The translations under genes were made by a program, and so were the position numbers. Under the pieces are notes generated by a model that was not told where the DNA came from, searched no databases, and worked only from the letters and a program-made list of their open reading frames with translations. From contig JACPTT010000026.1 in assembly GCA_016192645.1 (NCBI GenBank), forward strand, positions 1-6,575: a stretch of 6,575 nucleotides of DNA. Direction: 5' to 3'. Origin of the DNA: Candidatus Levyibacteriota bacterium (GTDB lineage: Bacteria; Patescibacteriota; Microgenomatia; Levybacterales; UBA12049). This document shows, one piece after another, positions 1 to 4,748 of the stretch (positions within the stretch are counted from its first letter, which is position 1; the number at the start of each line of letters is the position of its first letter).

Positions 1-197
1 TGGGCGTTATTCAAAAATCAGGGGCATTTTTGAGATTCTCTGAGTTAATGCTTGGTCAGGGAAAACAGGCGGCAGTTGTCTTTTTAAAAGAAAAACCGGA
101 AGTGGCAAAAAAAATAGTTGATGAAATTATGAAAAAGAGCAAAACCTCCCCAACACCGGTTGAGGTGGGAGTTGAAGAGGAAGAGCTCGCCGCCTAA
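1..197 (+). CDS. recA: RecA recombinase, C-terminal end (5' part outside the window)
   Basis: The frame is open from the left edge (first full codon at base 3) to TAA at 195-197 and encodes the last 64 residues. RecA is the ATP-dependent strand-exchange protein of homologous repair. The visible part begins GVIQKSGAFLRF, which corresponds to the family's IxKSGAW-Y segment, and continues LGQGKQAAVVFLKEKPEVA, matching the conserved LGQGRENAKxFLxENPE region. A lysine-rich stretch and an acidic tail (EEEEL) follow, as is usual for the regulatory RecA C-terminus. The ATPase core and L1/L2 loops lie outside the window. The order recA, then recX two genes downstream, supports the call. No hairpin terminator is visible before the next gene, which starts 22 bases later, so recA transcripts may run on. 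Confidence 0.93.
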   Translation, partial: GVIQKSGAFLRFSELMLGQGKQAAVVFLKEKPEVAKKIVDEIMKKSKTSPTPVEVGVEEEELAA

Positions 198-204
198 CTT
201 CTGG

Positions 205-213
205 TGATATAAT
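205..213 (+). promoter_or_regulatory. Extended -10 promoter directly at the GTG start of the DUF2268 gene
   Basis: The bases read TGATATAAT, a perfect TGn extension plus a consensus TATAAT box at 208-213. No recognisable -35 hexamer lies 16-18 bases upstream, which is tolerated when the TGn extension is present. Six bases separate the box from GTG at 220, so the expected transcription start falls on or next to the start codon. The transcript would then be leaderless; there is also no Shine-Dalgarno sequence upstream of the GTG. The same arrangement recurs at 2940-2956 and 5453-5470. Confidence 0.72.
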
Positions 214-219
214 AAAACA

Positions 220-873
220 GTGAACAAGAGGGATATAAACCTTTATATTCTTAAGGCCTCTGGTAGATTAGATAATTTTTCTAAGCAAATAGAAGAAAAG
301 TTTTGGGATACCGTAAATAAAGTTGCAAGTAAAATTCCAATTGCCGATATAGATATAGTTATATACGATAATCCAGCACTTGTAATACCAGAGTTAGGAA
401 TTGGAGGGCATACCCATAGCCCTGAATTTGTAGTTATATCTCTAGATCCAAAATTCCCAAACTTTTCTGATAAAACTATAAAGCAAGAATTAAAGCGAAC
501 CCTCGCTCACGAATTAAATCATGCCGCAAGATGGAAAACTGTAGGATATGGGACAACGCTTTTAGAAGCCTTAATAAGTGAAGGGTTAGCGGATCATTTT
601 GATATTGAGATAACTAATGAAAGCCCTGAGCCTTGGGATAAAGCTCTGAACGCGAACGAACTTAAGACATTTTTGGAAAAAGCAAAAAGAGAATATCAGA
701 ATAAAAAATATCATCATAACGAATGGTTTTTTGGTTCTAAAGAAAAAGGTATACCAAAATGGACAGGCTATACGATTGGATATAACTTAGTATCAAAATA
801 TCTTAAAAATAATCTTCATAAAAAACCTTCGCAGCTTTATAATGTAAAAGCGGAAGAGTTTATTAAATCATAA
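220..873 (+). CDS. DUF2268-family putative zinc-dependent protease
   Basis: The gene encodes 217 residues. It carries an HExxH metalloprotease signature, AHELNHAAR, with H97, E98 and H101 as probable zinc ligands and catalytic residue. SEGLADHF follows at 120-127, where E121 is the likely third ligand. The C-terminal half contains WFFG (169-172), PKWTGYTIGYNLV (179-191) and AEEF, the pattern I associate with DUF2268 predicted Zn proteases. No signal peptide or membrane segment is visible, so it is probably cytoplasmic. The GTG start is chosen because an extended -10 box ends seven bases upstream. The stop TAA shares its last base with the ATG of recX (TAATG), which suggests translational coupling. 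The substrate is unknown. The place between recA and recX suggests co-expression with recombination functions, but that is inference. The gene appears more AT-rich than its neighbours, so recent arrival is possible. Confidence 0.82.
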   Translation: MNKRDINLYILKASGRLDNFSKQIEEKFWDTVNKVASKIPIADIDIVIYDNPALVIPELGIGGHTHSPEFVVISLDPKFPNFSDKTIKQELKRTLAHELNHAARWKTVGYGTTLLEALISEGLADHFDIEITNESPEPWDKALNANELKTFLEKAKREYQNKKYHHNEWFFGSKEKGIPKWTGYTIGYNLVSKYLKNNLHKKPSQLYNVKAEEFIKS

Positions 874-1361
874 TGGGTGAGTTTGAAAAGTTCTACAACA
901 AAGCCCTTCGATTTCTCTCGTATAGGCCTCGTTCGGAAAAAGAGATAAGAGACCGTTTGAAATTAAAAGTTCAAAGTTCAAAATTCAAAGTTGAAGAAAA
1001 TATCATAGATAAGGTTATTGAAAAATTAAAAGAACAGAAATTTACTAACGACGAAGAGTTCACCCGCTGGTGGATTGAGCAGCGAACTAATGTTCAGCCC
1101 AGATCAATGCGGTTGATTAAGATAGAGCTTAGGCAGAAAGGCATCTCGAATGAAATTATTGAATCAAGAATCAAGAATCAAGAATCAGGAAGAGATGATG
1201 CGGAATTAGTAAAAAAACTCATAGAAAAACGATTATCAAAATACAAAGGGTTAGAAAAAAGAGAACTTTACCAAAAGCTTGGGCGGTTTTTAGCATCAAA
1301 AGGATTTGACTGGGAGACAATCAAGAAAAGTATTGACGAGGTTGTTAAAAAAGGAGTATAA
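873..1361 (+). CDS. recX: RecX, regulatory protein of RecA
   Basis: The product has 162 residues and is all-helical in character. RecX binds RecA filaments and usually limits their extension. Recognisable family segments are ALRFLSYRPRSEKEIRDRL (11-29), FTNDEEFTRWWIEQR (57-71), an ELRQKGI segment (85-91), and the final helical repeat LASKGFDWETIKKSID (140-155). Length is normal for the family. The ATG at 873 overlaps the TAA of the protease gene by one base, so translation is probably coupled. Two runs of four 7-base units lie inside the frame and encode KVQSSKFKVE (32-41) and ESRIKNQESG (97-106). They look like insertions placed between the family's helical repeats. The stop codon overlaps a TATAAT box that serves the next transcription unit. 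Confidence 0.9.
   Translation: MGEFEKFYNKALRFLSYRPRSEKEIRDRLKLKVQSSKFKVEENIIDKVIEKLKEQKFTNDEEFTRWWIEQRTNVQPRSMRLIKIELRQKGISNEIIESRIKNQESGRDDAELVKKLIEKRLSKYKGLEKRELYQKLGRFLASKGFDWETIKKSIDEVVKKGV
966..993 (+). repeat. Tandem heptamer repeat, 4 x 7 nt, inside recX
   Basis: The units are AAAGTTC, AAAGTTC, AAAATTC and AAAGTTG, read without gaps. Seven is not a multiple of three, so successive copies are read in shifting frames and give the mixed peptide KVQSSKFKVE (residues 32-41). The region falls between the first helical segment and the next, so an extra loop may be tolerated. From memory, very similar AAAGTTCAAAATTC runs occur often in Patescibacteria genomes; I have not verified this. Confidence 0.85.
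1161..1188 (+). repeat. Second tandem heptamer repeat, 4 x 7 nt, inside recX
   Basis: The units are GAATCAA three times and then GAATCAG, for 28 bases in total, the same unit length and copy number as the repeat at 966-993 but a different sequence. It encodes ESRIKNQESG (residues 97-106), a polar stretch between the middle and the last helical parts of RecX. Copies are read in successive frames. Confidence 0.85.
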
Positions 1362-1362
1362 T
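1333..1362 (+). promoter_or_regulatory. Sigma70-type promoter inside the 3' end of recX
   Basis: A -35 element TTGACG (1333-1338) is separated by 18 bases from a consensus TATAAT (1357-1362). The -10 box overlaps the recX stop codon (TAA at 1359-1361). The start of transcription is expected near 1369, upstream of a Shine-Dalgarno site and a 14-codon ORF, and then the rny remnant. Unlike the other TATAAT boxes of the window it lacks the TGn extension, has a good -35, and is followed by a leader of about 20 bases. Confidence 0.7.
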
Positions 1363-1390
1363 AAAAGAGTAAGACAGTAGGAGTAGTCAA

Positions 1391-1435
1391 ATGAAGTTTA
1401 AGTCCTCATTCGACAAATATTTTCAAAAGCCTTAA
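1391..1435 (+). CDS. Possible 14-residue leader peptide or gene remnant upstream of rny
   Basis: A 14-codon ORF encodes MKFKSSFDKYFQKP. Its ATG lies seven bases after AGGAG (1379-1383), the second best Shine-Dalgarno site of the window, and about 22 bases after the expected transcription start of the promoter at 1333-1362. Its TAA (1433-1435) starts at the last base of the left arm of the hairpin at 1424-1446 and runs into the loop, the way a gene end often sits on a terminator. It could be a leader peptide whose translation affects the hairpin and so the downstream rny, a true small protein, or the fused ends of a gene whose middle is missing. I recognise no homologous family. The expression signals are clear; the function is unknown. 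Confidence 0.38.
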   Translation: MKFKSSFDKYFQKP

Positions 1436-1446
1436 AAAGGCTTTTG
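1424..1446 (+). terminator. Hairpin, probable intrinsic terminator or attenuator before rny
   Basis: A perfect 10-bp inverted repeat, CAAAAGCCTT and AAGGCTTTTG, flanks an AAA loop. The short U run (1442-1445) is part of the right arm and is followed by GCCTT, so as a terminator it is moderate, with a core stem of AGCCTT/AAGGCT followed by UUUU. It lies between the promoter at 1333-1362 and the rny remnant, so it would either end a short transcript of about 75-80 bases or attenuate transcription into rny. Confidence 0.55.
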
Positions 1447-1466
1447 CCTTCTATTGTCTTCGCAAT

Positions 1467-2521
1467 ATGAGTCCGCAAGATAAAGACATCGTTAAACTTA
1501 AAGAAGAATATTTAGAGAAGCTGCAAAAAATAGCCGGTTTAACCCGTGAAGAGGCAAAAAAAGCGCTTCTTGAAGAAATAGAGAGAGAAGAAACGCAAGC
1601 TGCTGCCCGTATTATCAAAGAAAAAGAAGAAGAGGCAAAACTTACCGCCGATAAAAAGGCGCAGGAAATTATTGTTTCTGCCATGCGCCACGGTGCTATC
1701 AGCTATATCCCGGAGTACACGGTTTCCACCATAAAAATAGAGGATGAAGACTTAAAAGGAAGAATCATTGGAAAAGAAGGCAGAAATATTCGGGCGTTTG
1801 AACATTTAGAATCGAGGAAATTGTTGAGCAAACTAAAGCGGAAGTTGAGAAGATCATGCTTGAAGAAGGTGAAAAATTAGCCCATGAAGTAGGCGTTTAT
1901 AACTTGTCCGTTGAACTGCTGGCAACTCTTGGACGCTTTAAATTCCGAACCTCTTATGGGCAAAATCTTATCGTTCATACTCTTGAAGAGACAAAAATTG
2001 GTATTCATATTGCCCATGAGGTTGGGGCAGATGAAAACGTTATTCGGCTTGGCTGCTTGTTTCATGATATCGGAAAGGTTTTAGAGGGAGAGGGAAGCCA
2101 TGTTAAACTCGGGGTTGAATTTTTGAAACGGTTTAATATACCGGAAAAAGTTGTCAATTGCGTTGCCGAGCATCACGAAGATAAGCCGTTTTCATCAATG
2201 GAGTCAGTCATTGTTTACATTGCCGATGCGATCTCAGGAGCCAGACCCGGAGCGCGGTACGAAGATTATGAAGAGTATGTGAAAAGGCTCAAGGATATGG
2301 AGGAGATTGCCAAAAAGTATGAGGGTGTTGAGGATGCGTATGCATTCGAAGCCGGAAGAGAACTGCGGGTGATTATAGATCCGGGAAAGCTTGATGATTC
2401 CCAAACGGTTTTGGTTTCCCAAAGGATTCGAGAAGAGGTGAGCCGTGCCCTGGCAATCCCGGGCGAGGTAAAAGTAACTGCCATTAGGGAATTCCGCGCT
2501 GTGTCCTCGGAAGCCGCATGA
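1467..2521 (+). pseudogene. rny: RNase Y, truncated and frameshifted (KH and HD parts in different frames)
   Basis: RNase Y is the membrane-anchored endoribonuclease that starts mRNA decay in many bacteria, usually about 500-520 residues: membrane helix, long coiled coil, KH domain, HD domain. Here the first frame (from ATG 1467) starts at the end of the coiled coil (KIAGLTREEAKKALL) and reaches the KH loop GRIIGKEGRNIRAFE. After base ~1803 it leaves the family. The family resumes in another frame at ~1808 with RIEEIVEQTKAEVEKIM, then RFKFRTSYGQN, the HD motif FHDIGK (His-Asp at 2063-2068), AEHHED, ADAISGARPGARYEDYEEY and the terminal REFRAV, ending at TGA 2519-2521. Compared with B. subtilis RNase Y, about 44 residues of the KH domain are absent, and about 140 N-terminal residues including the membrane anchor. 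ATG 1856 is only an internal Met. Either this is decay of a real gene or an assembly misjoin. The family call is very secure. Confidence 0.9.
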
Positions 2522-2536
2522 AATCAATTTAACCCC

Positions 2537-2565
2537 TTGACATCTTCTAGTTTGCGTTGTATTGT
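2537..2565 (+). promoter_or_regulatory. Sigma70 promoter of the HU gene
   Basis: Consensus TTGACA (2537-2542) is followed by exactly 17 bases and TATTGT (2560-2565). Transcription should start near 2572, giving a 5' leader of about 44 bases. A small inverted repeat, TGATT-GAA-AATCA (2571-2583), would sit at the very 5' end of the RNA and might protect it. Confidence 0.75.
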
Positions 2566-2600
2566 TGAGCTGATTGAAAATCAAAACTATTCTGCCCGGG

Positions 2601-2609
2601 GGGAGGTGA
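2601..2609 (+). promoter_or_regulatory. Strong Shine-Dalgarno site that fixes the TTG start of the HU gene
   Basis: GGGAGGTGA is almost fully complementary to the 3' end of 16S rRNA. The core GGAGG ends nine bases before TTG at 2616. The earlier GTG (2607) and TTG (2611) run into the same stop codon (2613-2615) within two codons, so 2616 is the only sensible start here. Confidence 0.8.
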
Positions 2610-2615
2610 ATTGAT

Positions 2616-2888
2616 TTGACAAAGAAAGACCTCATCGAATTGGTCGCAAAAAAAGCGAATCTAACGAATAAAGCAGCAAGAGAATCTGTTGGCGCCTTGT
2701 TAAATGCTGTTCGCGATGCTCTAAAAAGAGGAGAAAAGGTTGTCATTACCGGATTTGGAACCTTTAGCGTTAGGAAAAGAGCAGAGCGCCGAGGCCGAAA
2801 CCCAAAGACTGGGGAGCAAATAACAATCGCAGCTCGCAAAGCTCCTGGTTTTACGCCCGGTAAAACCCTGAAAAAGGCAGTAAGATAA
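2616..2888 (+). CDS. hup: HU/IHF-family nucleoid DNA-binding protein
   Basis: The product has 90 residues, exactly the HU length. HU dimers bind and bend DNA with little sequence preference and compact the nucleoid. The N-terminal helices (TKKDLIELVAKKANLTNKAA) form the dimer body. GFGTFSVRKRAERRGRNP (46-63) leads into the DNA-binding beta arm with the intercalating proline of the RNP motif at P63. KTGEQITI follows and the protein ends with PGKTLKKAV. The start is TTG, read as Met, supported by the strong Shine-Dalgarno site; no ATG fits. The gene has its own promoter and terminator and so seems to be a single-gene unit. HU rather than IHF is favoured by the overall sequence, but the family cannot always be split by eye. 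Confidence 0.95.
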   Translation: MTKKDLIELVAKKANLTNKAARESVGALLNAVRDALKRGEKVVITGFGTFSVRKRAERRGRNPKTGEQITIAARKAPGFTPGKTLKKAVR

Positions 2889-2906
2889 ATTCTCTTTAAT
2901 GGAAAT

Positions 2907-2940
2907 AAGAAGTTCGCCAGAATCTGGTGAGCTTCTTTTT
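2907..2940 (+). terminator. Intrinsic terminator of hup
   Basis: A 14-bp stem runs from AAGAAGTTCGCCAG (2907-2920) to CTGGTGAGCTTCTT (2924-2937), with an AAT loop and two G-U pairs (2916/2928 and 2913/2931) and no mismatch. The U run is 2936-2940. It lies 18 bases after the hup stop. Its last T is also the first base of the TGn extension of the next promoter, so termination and re-initiation are packed back to back. Confidence 0.85.
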
Positions 2941-2948
2941 GGTATAAT
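2940..2948 (+). promoter_or_regulatory. Extended -10 promoter of the ABC exporter operon, leaderless start
   Basis: TGGTATAAT is a full extended -10 element (TATAAT at 2943-2948). Seven bases separate it from ATG at 2956, so transcription probably starts at or within a base or two of the A of the ATG. No -35 hexamer is seen; the matching position lies within the terminator stem of hup. No Shine-Dalgarno site precedes the ATG. Confidence 0.75.
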
Positions 2949-2955
2949 CGGAAGA

Positions 2956-3930
2956 ATGGTCGTCTCTGTTTCTCACCTTTCAAAATATTACCAGGTTCAC
3001 CAAAAAGAGCCGGGATTCATAGGCTCACTAAAATCCCTATTGGCAAGACATTACGAAACAGTTAAAGCTATTGATGATATTTCGTTTGAAATCTCCGAGG
3101 GAGAACTTGTTGGTTTTATCGGACCAAATGGCGCCGGAAAAACAACAACCTTAAAATGTTTATCCGGCCTTTTATATCCAACTAATGGCCGCATTTCGGT
3201 TTTAGGTTTTACTCCGTTTCAGAGAAAAAAAGAATTTCTGAAAAAAATCGCCCTTGTAATGGGGCAAAAAAATCAACTTTGGTGGGATTTACCGGCCGTT
3301 GACACATTTGCCTTAAATAAAGAAATATACGAAGTGCCGCAAAAACAGTTTGATCAAACGCTTTTTGAATTAGCAAGACTTTTGGATGTTAAAGATTTAC
3401 TTAACGTCGCAGTCCGCAAGCTCTCACTGGGGCAGCGAATGAAGATGGAGCTTATTGCCGCTCTTATCCACTCTCCAAAAGTTTTATTTTTAGATGAACC
3501 AACAATAGGGCTTGATGTGGTGATGCAGCAAAAACTGCGCGAATTTATAAAAGAATATAACAGCCGTTATAAAGCAACTATTATTTTGACCAGCCATTAT
3601 ATGGGCGATGTAGAGGCATTATGCAAAAGAGTAATTATCATAAACAGCGGCAGGATTCTTTACGATGGTTTGCTTTTGGAGTTGGTAAAAAAATATGCGC
3701 CATATAAAACTATCACAGTTGTTTTTCGAGACTATGTTGACCCAAAAAAGCTAGCCGATTTTGGAGAGATTAAAAATTTTGATCACCCAAAATTAGAACT
3801 TCGGGTATCAAGCAAACAAGTAGGTAAAATCACCTCAGAAATCCTGGAACAGTTTGAAATTGAGGATCTTACTATTGAAGAGCCGGAAATTGAGGATGTA
3901 ATACGAGAAGTGTTTTCAAAAAAAGAATGA
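2956..3930 (+). CDS. ABC transporter ATP-binding protein of an ABC-2-type exporter
   Basis: With the start at ATG 2956 the product has 324 residues. It is the nucleotide-binding subunit that powers the two permeases encoded next. Visible motifs are Walker A GPNGAGKTT (56-64), the Q-loop Q104 in MGQKNQLWWDLP, the signature LSLGQR (156-161), Walker B VLFLDE (176-181), the D-loop GLD (185-187) and the switch histidine H214 in LTSHYM. A C-terminal extension of about 80 residues follows, as in the NatA-like COG4586 group of uncharacterised exporters. The frame is open further upstream to ATG 2899, but that start lies before the hup terminator, whereas the promoter at 2940-2948 points at 2956. The stop overlaps the next ATG (ATGA). 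The substrate is unknown. Confidence 0.92.
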   Translation: MVVSVSHLSKYYQVHQKEPGFIGSLKSLLARHYETVKAIDDISFEISEGELVGFIGPNGAGKTTTLKCLSGLLYPTNGRISVLGFTPFQRKKEFLKKIALVMGQKNQLWWDLPAVDTFALNKEIYEVPQKQFDQTLFELARLLDVKDLLNVAVRKLSLGQRMKMELIAALIHSPKVLFLDEPTIGLDVVMQQKLREFIKEYNSRYKATIILTSHYMGDVEALCKRVIIINSGRILYDGLLLELVKKYAPYKTITVVFRDYVDPKKLADFGEIKNFDHPKLELRVSSKQVGKITSEILEQFEIEDLTIEEPEIEDVIREVFSKKE

Positions 3931-4727
3931 ATCTCCGTGCATATTTGCTTGTTGTCAAAAATACATGGGAAGAAACGGTTGCTTACCGGTTTAATTTTGT
4001 TATGTGGAGATTGCGGGTAGTGCTGCAAATTCTGACTTTGTATTTTCTCTGGCTGGCAATTATTCCAAACAAAGCGTCTATTTTTGGCTACGATCAATCG
4101 CAAATTCTTACCTATATTTTAGGAACATCAATTTTTAGCTCAGTGATCCTTTCAACAAGAAGCCATGAAATAGGCGAGCAGATTAACAGAGGCGATCTAT
4201 CAAATTTTTTACTGCGCCCTATCAATTATTTTTTCTATTGGTTTGCCAGAGACTTAGGCGATAAAGCAATGAACATTTTGTTTGCAACTGTTGAGCTGAC
4301 AATACTCTTTTTTATTTTACGCCCCCCTTTAATTGTTCAGCTAAACTTGCTATTTATTATTTTTACCTTTATATCTGCCGTACTTGCTTTAATACTTTAT
4401 TTCTTATTTAATATCCTGCTTGGGTTTCTTGGTTTTTGGAGTCCGGAGACATGGGCGCCGCGGTTTATCTTCATGACGGTTATTAGTTTTTTTGCCGGCG
4501 GTCTTTTTCCTTTAGACATTTTGCCAAAGGCGATGTTTTCAGTTTTTCAACTCCTGCCCTTTCCTTACCTTCTCTATTTTCCGCTCAAAGTATATCTTGG
4601 AAAAATGACTCTTTTTGAAATGTCCAATGGCATTTTCATCTCGGTTCTTTGGATTCTTGTTCTTCACTGGATGGCAAAGTTAATCTGGCTGAGAGGGTTG
4701 CGGCTATACACCGCCCAAGGACGCTAG
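3927..4727 (+). CDS. ABC-2-type permease, first membrane subunit
   Basis: The 266-residue product has about six hydrophobic segments, roughly at 31-47, 58-75, 112-132, 140-165, 180-196 and 235-252. The cytoplasmic start MNLRAYLLVVKNTWEETVAYRFNF and the loop RGDLSNFLLRPIN (88-100) are typical of COG4587/COG3694-type exporter permeases, as is FFAGGLFPLDILP (188-200) followed by LPFPYLLYFP (210-219). It lies in the inner membrane and should pair with the second permease to form the channel driven by the ATPase. ATG overlaps the ATPase stop by four bases (ATGA), a strong sign of translational coupling and of equal expression. Which of the two COG families it belongs to I cannot decide by eye. Confidence 0.88.
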   Translation: MNLRAYLLVVKNTWEETVAYRFNFVMWRLRVVLQILTLYFLWLAIIPNKASIFGYDQSQILTYILGTSIFSSVILSTRSHEIGEQINRGDLSNFLLRPINYFFYWFARDLGDKAMNILFATVELTILFFILRPPLIVQLNLLFIIFTFISAVLALILYFLFNILLGFLGFWSPETWAPRFIFMTVISFFAGGLFPLDILPKAMFSVFQLLPFPYLLYFPLKVYLGKMTLFEMSNGIFISVLWILVLHWMAKLIWLRGLRLYTAQGR

Positions 4728-4743
4728 TCCGCCAGAGGCGGAC
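4727..4743 (+). repeat. GC-rich palindrome GTCCGCC-AGA-GGCGGAC between the permease genes
   Basis: A perfect 7-bp inverted repeat with a 3-base loop starts on the last base of the first permease stop codon (TAG, 4725-4727) and ends five bases before ATG 4749. It is far more GC-rich than its surroundings and has no U run, so it is not a typical terminator. From memory, TCCGCC-AGA-GGCGGA-like palindromes are scattered in many copies through Patescibacteria genomes, like REP elements; this is unverified. In the mRNA it would form a hairpin that could stabilise the upstream message or hinder translation of the second permease. Confidence 0.7.
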
Positions 4744-4748
4744 AAGTT

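Noticed and set aside
1..220. LexA-type SOS operator near recA or the protease gene
   Set aside because: No CTG-N10-CAG-like or GAAC-N4-GTTC-like operator is seen in the visible part; the recA promoter region is outside the window.
966..1188. The heptamer repeats as a CRISPR array
   Set aside because: The units are contiguous 7-mers with no spacers and lie inside a coding gene.
1451..1684. Minus-strand open frame of 77 codons opposite rny
   Set aside because: Ser/Phe-rich antisense of a Glu/Lys-rich coding region, a common shadow pattern.
1803..1808. Programmed ribosomal frameshift or bypassing in rny
   Set aside because: No slippery heptamer or stimulatory structure is seen, and a frameshift would not restore the roughly 44 missing conserved KH residues. 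The same argument applies at 4917.
1856..2521. Separate HD-domain protein starting at ATG 1856
   Set aside because: RNase Y similarity extends upstream in this frame to RIEEIVEQTK at about 1808, before the ATG, so this is the tail of a broken gene rather than an independent one.
2899..2955. Upstream ATG start for the ABC ATPase (19 extra residues)
   Set aside because: This stretch is the hup terminator and the promoter itself. The extended -10 box points to ATG 2956, and the added residues do not resemble the family's N-terminus.
2234..2983. 249-codon open frame on the minus strand
   Set aside because: It is antisense to the HD end of RNase Y, the whole hup gene and the operon promoter, all of which are clear genes on the plus strand. 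Its product shows no recognisable family.
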